Shown: one piece after another, positions 55,474 to 63,399 of the stretch
How the letters are laid out: each line of letters begins with the position of its first letter
Position numbering within the stretch: position 1 is the stretch's first letter
NCBI RefSeq assembly: GCF_014650075.1
Contig: NZ_BMUG01000009.1
Coordinates: 124,001-188,000, forward strand
Direction of reading: 5' to 3'
From: Streptomyces microflavus
Lineage (GTDB): Bacteria > Actinomycetota > Actinomycetes > Streptomycetales > Streptomycetaceae
Length of the DNA stretch: 64,000 bases
Program-made: the position numbers and the translations under genes
The notes under the pieces: model-generated
Seen by the model: the letters and a program-made list of their open reading frames with translations, nothing else
Databases searched by the model: none
Told to the model about the DNA's origin: nothing

Positions 55474-56028
55474 GTGCTCACTGTCGGTGACAAGTTCCCC
55501 GAGTTCGACCTGACTGCTTGTGTTTCGCTGGAGAGCGGCAAGGAGTTCGAGCAGATCAACCACAAGACCTACGAGGGCAAGTGGAAGATCGTCTTCGCGT
55601 GGCCGAAGGACTTCACCTTCGTGTGCCCCACCGAGATCGCTGCCTTCGGCAAGCTGAACGAGGAGTTCGCCGACCGCGACGCCCAGGTCCTCGGCTTCTC
55701 CGGTGACTCCGAGTTCGTGCACCACGCCTGGCGCAAGGACCACCCGGACCTGACCGACCTGCCCTTCCCGATGCTGGCCGACTCGAAGCACGAGCTCATG
55801 CGTGACCTCGGCATCGAGGGCGAGGACGGCTTCGCCCAGCGCGCCGTCTTCATCGTCGACCAGAACAACGAGATCCAGTTCACGATGGTGACCGCCGGTT
55901 CCGTGGGCCGTAACCCCAAGGAGGTCCTGCGGGTCCTCGACGCCCTGCAGACCGACGAGCTGTGCCCGTGCAACTGGACCAAGGGCGAGAACACCCTCGA
56001 CCCGGTCGCGCTCCTCTCGGGCGAGTGA
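55474..56028 (+). CDS. ahpC: Alkyl hydroperoxide reductase AhpC
   Basis: This 184-residue two-Cys peroxiredoxin has the peroxidatic Cys51 in FVCPTE and resolving cysteines Cys164/Cys166 in ELCPCNW near the C-terminus, the typical mycobacterial/streptomycete form reduced by AhpD. It reduces peroxides and peroxynitrite. The start is GTG 55474, not the upstream in-frame ATG, because AGGAGAG at 55464-55470 is well placed. ahpD follows after 10 nt. Confidence 0.96.
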   Translation: MLTVGDKFPEFDLTACVSLESGKEFEQINHKTYEGKWKIVFAWPKDFTFVCPTEIAAFGKLNEEFADRDAQVLGFSGDSEFVHHAWRKDHPDLTDLPFPMLADSKHELMRDLGIEGEDGFAQRAVFIVDQNNEIQFTMVTAGSVGRNPKEVLRVLDALQTDELCPCNWTKGENTLDPVALLSGE

Positions 56029-56038
56029 GCTGATACCC

Positions 56039-56572
56039 ATGGCTCTCGATGAACTCAAGTCCGCCGTACCGGACTTCGCCAAGGACCTGAAGCTGAACCT
56101 CGGTTCGGTCATCGGCAACAGCGACCTCCCGAAGCAGCAGCTCTGGGGCACCGTGCTGGCCTGCGCGATCGCCTCGCGCTCGCCGCGGGTGCTGCGCGAG
56201 CTGGAGCCCGAGGCGAAGGCCAACCTCTCCGCCGAGGCATACACCGCGGCGAAGTCCGCGGCCGCCATCATGGCGATGAACAACGTCTTCTACCGGACCC
56301 GGCACCTGCTGTCGGACCCGGAGTACGGCACGCTCCGCGCTGGCCTGCGGATGAACGTCATCGGCAACCCGGGCGTCGAAAAGGTCGACTTCGAGCTGTG
56401 GTCGCTCGCCGTCTCCGCGATCAACGGCTGCGGCCAGTGCCTGGACTCCCACGAGCAGGTGCTCCGCAAGGCCGGCGTGGACCGTGAGACCATCCAGGAA
56501 GCCGTCAAGATCGCTTCGGTGATCCAGGCGGTCGGTGTGACCCTCGACGCCGAGGCCGTACTCGCCGAGTAG
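56039..56572 (+). CDS. ahpD: AhpC-reducing alkyl hydroperoxidase AhpD
   Basis: The 177-residue all-helical protein has the CGQC active site (Cys131, Cys134) followed by His138 in DSHEQ, the catalytic set of actinobacterial AhpD. AhpD recycles oxidised AhpC through a lipoamide-type electron chain rather than AhpF. It is the second gene of the OxyR-controlled operon and ends at a U-rich hairpin terminator. Confidence 0.96.
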   Translation: MALDELKSAVPDFAKDLKLNLGSVIGNSDLPKQQLWGTVLACAIASRSPRVLRELEPEAKANLSAEAYTAAKSAAAIMAMNNVFYRTRHLLSDPEYGTLRAGLRMNVIGNPGVEKVDFELWSLAVSAINGCGQCLDSHEQVLRKAGVDRETIQEAVKIASVIQAVGVTLDAEAVLAE

Positions 56573-56597
56573 TCACCCGCACCACCCCTGATACGGG

Positions 56598-56635
56598 AAG
56601 AGCCCCGAGGACGACCGACCGTCCCCGGGGCTCTT
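56598..56635 (+). terminator. Intrinsic terminator after ahpD
   Basis: AAGAGCCCCGAGGACG (56598-56613) pairs with CGTCCCCGGGGCTCTT (56620-56635) with one mismatch, followed by CTTCG. Confidence 0.88.
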
Positions 56636-56658
56636 CTTCGTCTCCGTGCGCCGTGCGC

Positions 56659-58074
56659 CTACTTCTCCGGCGGCCCGCCCTCCGACGGGTCCCGCCCGGC
56701 CGGCGGCTCCGGGGGCGCGACCGGGGTGGCGGGCTCGGCGCCCGGCTCGTCCGGAACCGTCTGCCGCGCGGCCGACGCCGGTGTCGGGGCGACCCCCAGC
56801 GCGGTGGCCCCGTGCTGGCCCCCGACCGCGCGCGGGGCACCGTAGGACCGTAGATAGCCGACCACCGTATTGGTGACCGCGACCAGCGGTACGGCGACCA
56901 CCGCACCGCCGATGCCCGCGACCAGGCCGCCCGTCGCCACCGCGAGGACCACGGCCAGCGGGTGGACGCGCACGGCACGGCCGAGGATGAACGGCTGGAG
57001 GATGTGGCCCTCGATCTGCTGCACCGCCAGGACCACCACCAGCACCATCAGCGCGGTGAACACGCCCTCGGTGACCAGCGCGACGACCACCGCCAGCGCC
57101 CCGGAGACCACGGCACCGATCAGCGGGATGAAGGCGAACAGGAAGATGAAGACGGCCAGCGGCACGGCGAGCGGCACATTGAGGAAGTACAGGCCGAGGC
57201 CGATGAAGATGGCGTCGATCAGGGCGACCAGCACCGTGCCGCGTACGTAGGCGGTCAGGGTCCGCCAGGCGCGCGGGCCGGCGCCGGCGACCCCGGGACG
57301 GGCCTGGGCGGGCACCAGCTTCAGCGTCCACTCCCAGATGCGCCTGCCGTCATAGAGCAGGAAGAGCGTGGAGAACATCGCCAGCAGCAGGCCGGTGAGG
57401 AACTCCACCATCACCGTGACGCCTTGGAGCCCGGCGGAGGTGATCTCCTCCGTGTTGGTGCCGATGGTGTCGTTGAGGTTCTTGGCGATGTCGTTGATCT
57501 GCGACTCGGTGACGTGGAAGGGGCTGTCCAGCAGCCAGCGCTTCAACTCGTCGATGCCGTCGCGGACCCGGTCGGAGAGCGTGTCGAGGTTCTCCATCAC
57601 CTGCCACACCACGAACCAGCCGACCAGGCCGATGATCACGAACCCGAGCACGGCCGTCACAGCGGTGGCGAGCCCGTGCGGCAGCCCGAACCGCTTGAGC
57701 CGGACGACGGTCGGCTGGAGCATCGCGGTGACGAGCAGCGCGGCGGCGAAGGCGAGGACGACCAGCTGCACCGCGCTGATCACCTGCATCAGCACCCAGA
57801 GGGTCCCTGCGAGGACGAGCAGCCGCCAGCCCGCCTCGGCCGCGACCCGCATCCCCCACGGAATCGCCGCGACCGGATCGGGCCTGGCGGCGACGGAGGG
57901 GGCGTACGAGGGCGGCGCGGGCACCTGCCCGGGGTCCGGGGCGTCCGAGGGCGTCCCGGTGCCACCGGGGGAATCGTCGTCGGCGGCGGCGCGCGCCCGG
58001 CGCTCTTCCAGGCGTGAGCCCAGTTCCGTCAGTTCGGACCCGAAGCGGCCCAGCCAGCCCGGCAGTTTCGACAT
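56659..58074 (-). CDS. AI-2E (YdiK/TqsA) family transporter
   Basis: This 471-residue protein has a charged Pro-rich N-terminus (about 1-70), then eight hydrophobic spans with the family motifs PHGLATAVTAVLGFV, FLFAFIPLIGAVVSG and VVLAVQQIEGHILQPFILG. Members export small molecules such as AI-2 or act as sodium/proton antiporters; no substrate can be assigned. The Pro/Ala-rich C-terminal 80 residues are disordered. I take ATG 58074 because the open frame extends further upstream only as Arg/Pro-rich sequence. Confidence 0.88.
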   Translation of the reverse strand: MSKLPGWLGRFGSELTELGSRLEERRARAAADDDSPGGTGTPSDAPDPGQVPAPPSYAPSVAARPDPVAAIPWGMRVAAEAGWRLLVLAGTLWVLMQVISAVQLVVLAFAAALLVTAMLQPTVVRLKRFGLPHGLATAVTAVLGFVIIGLVGWFVVWQVMENLDTLSDRVRDGIDELKRWLLDSPFHVTESQINDIAKNLNDTIGTNTEEITSAGLQGVTVMVEFLTGLLLAMFSTLFLLYDGRRIWEWTLKLVPAQARPGVAGAGPRAWRTLTAYVRGTVLVALIDAIFIGLGLYFLNVPLAVPLAVFIFLFAFIPLIGAVVSGALAVVVALVTEGVFTALMVLVVVLAVQQIEGHILQPFILGRAVRVHPLAVVLAVATGGLVAGIGGAVVAVPLVAVTNTVVGYLRSYGAPRAVGGQHGATALGVAPTPASAARQTVPDEPGAEPATPVAPPEPPAGRDPSEGGPPEK

Positions 58075-58145
58075 GTCTCTTTCCCTTCCCCCAACTTCGC
58101 TCCCCAGCGCTGCCTGGATCGCCGGATGCGACCGTACACGCGCAA

Positions 58146-58176
58146 AGCCCCCCACCGCGTTCCGCGGTGGGGGGCT
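58146..58176 (-). terminator. Intrinsic terminator of the transglycosylase gene
   Basis: AGCCCCCCACCGCG (58146-58159) pairs with CGCGGTGGGGGGCT (58163-58176) around TTC; on the minus strand it is followed by TTTGCG. Confidence 0.88.
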
Positions 58177-58195
58177 CCGGCGGGACTGTTCGCCC

Positions 58196-58912
58196 CTAGT
58201 ACCAGTTGTTGGCCTGCCAGAAGGACCAGGCGCCGCACGGGGAGCCGTAGCGGCTGTCCATGTAGCTGAGGCCCCACTTGATCTGGGTGGCCGGGTTGGT
58301 CTGCCAGTCGGCACCGGCGGAGGACATCTTGTGGCCCGGGAGGGCCTGCATCAGTCCGTACGCGCCCGAGGACGGGTTGGTCGCGCGGTAGTTCCAGGTC
58401 GACTCGTGGTTCACGATGTTGCTGAAGCACTGGAACTGGTCCGCGGGGACCATCTGACGGGCCATCGCCTTGACGTCGGCCACGCTGTAGGAGCCCTGGG
58501 CGGAGAACGAGGATGCGTCGCGGACGGAGGACCGGCTGGCGCGCTCGGCCTCTTCCTTCTTCGCCTTCTCCGCGGCCTGCCGCTTGGCCTCGGCCTTCGC
58601 CTCGGCGTCCGCCTTCTTGGACTTGGCGTCCTTGGCGGCCTGCAGGCGGGCCGATTCCTCGGCCGACTTCTTCGCGGCGGCGTCGGCGGCGGATGCCTGG
58701 GCATCGGCCTGCTGCGTCAGCGAAGCGGTCTGGACCTGGGCCTGCTGGCCCGCGGGGATGTCTGCGAGCAGCGTGGTGTCGGCTGCGGCCGTCTCGAAGT
58801 TGTTGTCGTCGGCGGCAGGTGTGCCGCCCGCAGCAACGCCTACGACGGCGCCTACGGTGGTGACCGCGGTGGCAGATGCCACGGCGAACCCCCGGACCGA
58901 GATCCGGCTCAC
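58196..58912 (-). CDS. Secreted soluble lytic transglycosylase-like protein
   Basis: The 238-residue protein has a signal peptide (about 1-35), an Ala/Lys/Glu-rich, probably coiled or disordered region (about 55-130, AAEKAKKEEAE repeats) and a compact C-terminal lytic transglycosylase domain (about 145-238) with catalytic Glu in NHESTWNYRA near residue 170, the GAYGLMQAL motif and a final WSFWQANNWY. It cleaves peptidoglycan glycan strands during growth or sporulation. GTG 58912 follows GAAGGA. The leader is about 390 nt long and may hold regulatory RNA. Confidence 0.88.
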   Translation of the reverse strand: MSRISVRGFAVASATAVTTVGAVVGVAAGGTPAADDNNFETAAADTTLLADIPAGQQAQVQTASLTQQADAQASAADAAAKKSAEESARLQAAKDAKSKKADAEAKAEAKRQAAEKAKKEEAERASRSSVRDASSFSAQGSYSVADVKAMARQMVPADQFQCFSNIVNHESTWNYRATNPSSGAYGLMQALPGHKMSSAGADWQTNPATQIKWGLSYMDSRYGSPCGAWSFWQANNWY

Positions 58913-59301
58913 ATGGTGTCCTTCCAGCATCGTCCGCTTAGGTGACCTCGCGGGCGCAATCGTGCCCCTGGCACTGGCCTCCCTACTGCGTGGGTCACGG
59001 GAGGCACGGGCCCGTTGGGCAACCCCGTTGAGGGGGTTGCCACGTGGTACTCGCGGGCGGCATACGGGCGTCTCATGTTGAGTTGTGTGGTGCGTGGCGC
59101 CTCTGGAGGTGCCCAAGTGCCGTATGCGGGGCCTGACGGAAGCAAGACTCTGCCGGACAGGGACGCCACAGGGCAATTCTGTGTTGCGTGGGAAAGGTCA
59201 CACCCCGTTTGGGCCATCGGTTTTACGGAAATGACGGCGCAACACGATGCCGCCCGGCTAAGCTCCTTGGCTCGCCGGGCGGCATCAACAGGACATGCAG
59301 G
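58913..59301. other. 389-bp leader upstream of the transglycosylase gene
   Basis: No gene lies here. On the minus strand this is the upstream region of the transglycosylase gene and the 3-prime side of phoH. It contains a 9-bp hairpin at 59018-59041 and a moderately AT-rich patch at 59170-59270. I looked for a c-di-AMP riboswitch, known upstream of streptomycete wall hydrolases, and could not fit its conserved blocks. Confidence 0.6.
59018..59041 (-). other. Hairpin in the transglycosylase leader
   Basis: GGCAACCCC (59018-59026) pairs perfectly with GGGGTTGCC (59033-59041) around GTTGAG, about 110 nt before the start codon. An attenuator is possible. Confidence 0.5.
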
Positions 59302-60624
59302 TCAGATGTGGCCTTCCTCCAGCATTTCGGTCACCAGTGCGGCGATCCGGGAACGCTCCGAACGCGTGAGCGTCACATGGGCGAAGAGCGGATGACCCTT
59401 CAGCTTCTCGACCACGGCGACCACTCCGTCGTACCGGCCGACCCGGAGGTTGTCCCGCTGGGCCACGTCATGGGTGAGCACCACGCGTGAATTCGCCCCG
59501 ATCCGGGACAACACGGTCAGCAGGACGTTCCGTTCCAGTGACTGCGCCTCGTCGACGATCACGAACGCGTCGTGGAGCGAGCGGCCGCGGATGTGGGTGA
59601 GCGGCAGGACCTCCAGCATCCCGCGCCCCAGCACCTCCTCGATGACCTCGCGCCCGGCGACCGCCGACAGGGTGTCGAAGACCGCCTGTGCCCAGGGGCT
59701 CATCTTCTCGGCCTCGCTGCCGGGGAGATAGCCGAGCTCCTGGCCGCCCACCGCGTACAGCGGGCGGAAGACCATCACCTTCTTGTGCTGCTGGCGCTCC
59801 AGCACCGCCTCCAGTCCGGCGCAGAGGGCGAGGGCCGACTTGCCGGTGCCGGCCCGGCCGCCCAGCGAGACGATGCCGACCTCCTCGTCGAGCAGCAGGT
59901 CGAGGGCGATCCGCTGCTCGGCGCTGCGGCCGTGGATGCCGAAGGCCTCCCGGTCGCCCCGCACGAGCCGCACATTGCCCTCGGCGGTCACCCGGCCGAG
60001 CGCCTTGCCGCGCTCGGACTGGAGGACCAGGCCGGTGTGGACGGGCAGCTCGGCGGCCTCGGGGACGTACAGCGTCTCCTCGGTGAAGAGCAGGTCGACC
60101 TGCTCCCCCGAAAGGGACAGCTCGGTCATTCCGGTCCAGCCGGAGTCGGTGATGGCGAGTTCGGCGCGGTACTCCTCGGCGAGGAGGCCGACCGAGGAGG
60201 CCTTGATCCGCAGGGGCAGGTCCTTGGAGACGACCGTGACGTCGTATCCCTCCGCCTGGAGGTTGCGGGCGACCGCGAGAATCCGTGAGTCGTTGTCCCC
60301 CAGCCGGTAGCCGGCGGGCAGGACGCCGGGGTCGGAGTGGTTGAGTTCGACACGGAGGGTCCCGCCCAGATCCCCGAGCGGGATCGGGGCGTCCAGCCGG
60401 CCGTACCGGATCCGGAAGTCGTCCAGCAGGCGCAGGGCCTGCCGGGCGAAGTATCCGAGCTCCGGATGGTGCCGTTTGGCCTCCAGCTCCGTGACCACCA
60501 CGATCGGCAGCACGACTTCGTGCTCGTCGAAGCGGGCCATGGCACCGGGATCGGCCAGCAGGACGCTGGTGTCGAGAACGTATGTGCGCCTGTCGGGCAT
60601 GCGGCGCTTGCTACTGGTCACCAC
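59302..60624 (-). CDS. PIN-PhoH fusion protein (PhoH2)
   Basis: This 440-residue protein joins a PIN ribonuclease domain (about 12-140; acidic residues Asp18 in VLDTSVLL, Glu47 and the GDND at 109-112) to a PhoH P-loop ATPase (about 235-440; Walker A GRAGTGKS at 256-263 and Walker B VIVDEAQS near 365). In mycobacteria the same fusion, PhoH2, unwinds and cuts RNA in an ATP-dependent way. No antitoxin-like gene precedes it here, as it stands alone with a 380-nt upstream gap. The start is GTG 60624; ATG 60600 is an alternative that would drop eight basic residues. Confidence 0.92.
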   Translation of the reverse strand: MVTSSKRRMPDRRTYVLDTSVLLADPGAMARFDEHEVVLPIVVVTELEAKRHHPELGYFARQALRLLDDFRIRYGRLDAPIPLGDLGGTLRVELNHSDPGVLPAGYRLGDNDSRILAVARNLQAEGYDVTVVSKDLPLRIKASSVGLLAEEYRAELAITDSGWTGMTELSLSGEQVDLLFTEETLYVPEAAELPVHTGLVLQSERGKALGRVTAEGNVRLVRGDREAFGIHGRSAEQRIALDLLLDEEVGIVSLGGRAGTGKSALALCAGLEAVLERQQHKKVMVFRPLYAVGGQELGYLPGSEAEKMSPWAQAVFDTLSAVAGREVIEEVLGRGMLEVLPLTHIRGRSLHDAFVIVDEAQSLERNVLLTVLSRIGANSRVVLTHDVAQRDNLRVGRYDGVVAVVEKLKGHPLFAHVTLTRSERSRIAALVTEMLEEGHI

Positions 60625-60932
60625 GGAAGGACGTACCCCCTCGGACGAGGTCGGGGAGTGCGACGAACGGTCGCGGAGCTTCCCGAAGGGAGAGGACGGA
60701 CCGGGATCGGGCCCCTGTGCGCGGGCCGGACCACGGCCTCCGCGTCGGCCGCAGGCTGTCTACGGTCCTTCGTGTGCAAAGGGCCTCCCGGGCGAGCGGA
60801 CTGGGTGCCGCTCACTTGGATGCGACATCCGCCTGGTTGGTGACCGGATGTCGACCTGTCAGGGGTATTCCCTGTTCGGCCCGAAGCCATGCCGCTGCAT
60901 ATGACACGGTGTGGAGAAGTCCCGGTGGACGC

Positions 60933-60972
60933 GCGATGACCCCTCTATATACGCGATGACTCCCCTATATAG
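60933..60972. repeat. 20-bp tandem AT-rich repeat
   Basis: GCGATGACCCCTCTATATAC (60933-60952) is followed by GCGATGACTCCCCTATATAG (60953-60972), 17 of 20 bases alike. TATATA runs are rare in this genome. Confidence 0.85.
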
Positions 60973-60982
60973 AGGAGTCATC
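60955..60982 (-). terminator. Palindromic hairpin after the cis-prenyl transferase gene
   Basis: GATGACTCC (60955-60963) pairs with GGAGTCATC (60974-60982), and the inner CTATATAG can continue pairing past one mismatch. It lies 25 nt beyond the stop at 61007. Confidence 0.75.
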
Positions 60983-61006
60983 CGGTGGTACGGGTGAGGG
61001 AGCCGT

Positions 61007-61768
61007 TCAGGCCCCGTAGCGCCGGTGGCGGGCGGCGTAGTCGCGCAGCGCCCGCAGGAAGTCGACCTTGCGGAAGGCCGGCCAGAACACCTCGCAGAAG
61101 TAGTACTCCGAATGGGCGCTCTGCCAGAGCATGAACCCCGACAGGCGCTGCTCGCCGCTCGTCCGGATCACCAGGTCGGGGTCGGGCTGGCCGCGGGTGT
61201 AGAGGTGCTCGGAGATCAGGTCGGTGGAGACGATCTCCGCCAGCTCCTCGAAGGTCGTGCCCCGCTCCGAGTGCTCCAGCAGCAGCGAGCGCACCGCGTC
61301 CGCGATCTCCTGGCGGCCGCCGTAGCCGACGGCGACGTTCACGATTATCCCGTCGACGTGGGACGTGGACTGCTCGGCCTCCTTGAGCACCAGCTGCGTC
61401 TCGGCGGGCAGCAGGTCGAGCGTGCCGACGTGGTGGACGCGCCAGCGACCGTCGGCGGCGAGATTGCGTACGGTGTTCTCGATGATGCCCAGGAGCGGCT
61501 TCAGCTCGTGCTCGGGCCGGTCGAAGTTGTCCGTGGACAGCATCCAGAGGGTGACGACCTCGACATCGGTCTCGCTGCACCAGCCGAGCAGCTCGGAGAT
61601 CTTGTCCGCGCCCGCCTGGTGGCCCTGTACGGCCGATCCGCCGGATGCCTTCGCCCACCGCCGGTTGCCGTCGAGGATGACCCCGATGTGCTTCGGCACC
61701 TGGTCGTGGTCCAGGCGGCCTTCCACCCGGCGCGCGTAGAGCCTGTACACCAGGTCGCGGAAGTTCAC
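61007..61768 (-). CDS. cis-Prenyl transferase (isoprenyl diphosphate synthase)
   Basis: The 253-residue enzyme has the cis-prenyl transferase motif GVILDGNRRWAK at residues 29-40 (catalytic Asp33), HHVG-type and VAVGYGGRQEI segments, and PDLVIRTSGEQRLSGFM near 205. It condenses isopentenyl units in Z configuration to make a polyprenyl carrier for cell-wall or glycan lipids. It resembles the shorter-product actinobacterial paralogue rather than the main UppS, but chain length cannot be told from sequence. I start at GTG 61768, 9 nt after GAGAGG, instead of GTG 61777 which overlaps that site. Confidence 0.9.
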   Translation of the reverse strand: MNFRDLVYRLYARRVEGRLDHDQVPKHIGVILDGNRRWAKASGGSAVQGHQAGADKISELLGWCSETDVEVVTLWMLSTDNFDRPEHELKPLLGIIENTVRNLAADGRWRVHHVGTLDLLPAETQLVLKEAEQSTSHVDGIIVNVAVGYGGRQEIADAVRSLLLEHSERGTTFEELAEIVSTDLISEHLYTRGQPDPDLVIRTSGEQRLSGFMLWQSAHSEYYFCEVFWPAFRKVDFLRALRDYAARHRRYGA

Positions 61769-61986
61769 TGAGTTCACCCTCTCGGTTCCGTACGGGCCCG
61801 TGGCCCGCCCTCCCCGTCGCCGGGGGTCCGGGGTCCACCCCCGCAGGGGAGCGCTGCGCGGTCGTTACGGACCCGCGCGGGCATGAGCCGCGCCGCACAT
61901 CGGCATTCCCCGAAGCCGCCACATTACTGCGATCGGGTCACGGGGGCCCAACCCGGTCTGTCACAACTCCGTGATAAGGAGGGAAA

Positions 61987-63036
61987 GTGACTGATTACCT
62001 CTCCCCCGACCTCTACTACCGCGCTGCCGACACGCGCTACGACTCCATGGAATACCGCCGCACCGGACGCAGCGGCCTCAAGCTGCCCGCCCTCTCGCTG
62101 GGCCTGTGGCACAACTTCGGCGACGACCGGACGCTCGACTCCCAGCGGGCGATCCTGCGCCGCGCCTTCGATCTCGGGGTCACCCACTTCGACCTGGCCA
62201 ACAACTACGGGCCGCCGCCCGGCTCGGCCGAGCTGAACTTCGGCAAGCTGTTCGCCCAGGATTTCTCCCCGTACCGGGACGAGCTGGTCATTTCCACCAA
62301 GGCCGGTTATCTGATGCACCCCGGCCCGTACGGCGAGTGGGGCTCCCGCAAATACCTGCTGTCCTCGCTCGACGCCTCGCTGAAGCGGATGGGCCTGGAG
62401 TACGTCGACATCTTCTACTCCCACCGCTTCGACCCGCACACCCCGCTGGAGGAGACGATGGGCGCCCTGGCGTCCGCCGTGCGGCAGGGCAAGGCGCTGT
62501 ACGCGGGTGTCTCCTCGTACAACGCGGAGCAGACCGCCGAGGCGGCCCGGCTGCTCCGGGAGATGGGCGTCCCGGCCCTGATCCACCAGCCGTCCTACTC
62601 CATGATCAACCGCTGGATCGAGGACGACGGCCTGCTCGACACCCTGGAGACGGCCGGAATGGGCTGCATCTCCTTCGTGCCGCTCGCCCAGGGCCTGCTC
62701 ACGAACAAGTACCTGACGGGCATCCCGGAGGGCTCGCGCGCCACCCAGGGCAAGTCGCTGGACCCGGGGCTGCTCTCGGAGGAGGTGCTGCGCCGGCTGC
62801 GCGGCCTGAACGACATCGCGCAGGGCCGCGGCCAGTCGCTCGCCCAGCTGGCCATCGCGTGGGTGCTGCGCGACAGCCGTATGACGTCGGCGCTGATCGG
62901 CGCGTCGAGCGTGAAGCAGCTGGAGGAGAACGTGGCCGCACTGTCGGGGCCGGCTCTGACGGCGGCGGAGCTGAAGGAGATCGACACCTTCGCCGTGGAC
63001 ACCGAGGGCACCAACATCTGGGCCGGGCGGGGCTGA
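61987..63036 (+). CDS. Aldo/keto reductase (L-glyceraldehyde-3-phosphate reductase-like)
   Basis: This 349-residue NADPH-dependent reductase of the AKR14/YghZ (MgrA) type has the catalytic Asp and Tyr in HFDLANNYGPPPG, Lys in STKAGYLM and His in IFYSHRFDP, followed by cofactor-binding VPLAQGLL and ALIGASSVKQLEENV motifs. YghZ-type enzymes reduce L-glyceraldehyde 3-phosphate and methylglyoxal. A strong AAGGAGGG site precedes GTG 61987. It stands alone and ends near a poly-G hairpin. Confidence 0.93.
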   Translation: MTDYLSPDLYYRAADTRYDSMEYRRTGRSGLKLPALSLGLWHNFGDDRTLDSQRAILRRAFDLGVTHFDLANNYGPPPGSAELNFGKLFAQDFSPYRDELVISTKAGYLMHPGPYGEWGSRKYLLSSLDASLKRMGLEYVDIFYSHRFDPHTPLEETMGALASAVRQGKALYAGVSSYNAEQTAEAARLLREMGVPALIHQPSYSMINRWIEDDGLLDTLETAGMGCISFVPLAQGLLTNKYLTGIPEGSRATQGKSLDPGLLSEEVLRRLRGLNDIAQGRGQSLAQLAIAWVLRDSRMTSALIGASSVKQLEENVAALSGPALTAAELKEIDTFAVDTEGTNIWAGRG

Positions 63037-63399
63037 CACCCGGCCAGTTGAATCCGGGCGGTCACGCCCGGTCACTGACGCCCGGTCAGGGGAGCTTCGG
63101 CACGGCGGGGCCGGCGCCGCCCAGAAAAAACGGGCCGGTCCGTGGGGGGGGGGGATACGGACCGGCCCGAGGGGGGGTTTCCACCATAACCCTTCATAAG
63201 TCCTGCCGGGTGCCACGCCACTCCCCAACTACTCTCCGGATTCGCCGGACTCCGCTGCGGGCAGTCCCGGCACCCTCCGGCCCGCGCTCACGGGCCCGGA
63301 TTCGCCCCCGGTATCGAGGGGGTGCCCCTGGGCGCGGCCTTGACGCCCCGCCTGCGGTTGCGGACAGGTTCTGACCTGAAGGGGCCCTAGGTTCGGTCC
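63037..63399. other. 363-bp gap between the aldo/keto reductase and winged-helix genes
   Basis: It starts with three CCCGGTCA-like repeats (63058-63090), then a hairpin with a G11 loop, then ordinary GC-rich sequence. I see no gene. Confidence 0.65.
63131..63169. terminator. Hairpin with an 11-G loop
   Basis: CGGGCCGGTCCGT (63131-63143) pairs with ACGGACCGGCCCG (63157-63169); the 13-nt loop is eleven G plus AT. Six A precede it (63125-63130), giving a U-tract on the minus strand, and G7TTT follows on the plus strand. Confidence 0.85.

Larger units (their letters stand above)
60625..61006. other. 382-bp gap upstream of phoH
   Basis: I see no gene. The right-hand end holds a tandem AT-rich element with a hairpin (60933-60982) close to the stop of the cis-prenyl transferase gene. 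The rest, 60625-60930, should contain the phoH promoter but shows no clear motif. Confidence 0.6.

Noticed and set aside
58913..59301. c-di-AMP (ydaO-type) riboswitch upstream of the transglycosylase
   Set aside because: A plus-strand fragment near 58935 faintly resembles the conserved end of the motif, but it is on the wrong strand and the other conserved blocks are missing.
59302..60624. VapBC-type module around the PIN-PhoH gene
   Set aside because: No small antitoxin gene is visible in the 382 nt upstream, so the PIN domain stands alone here.
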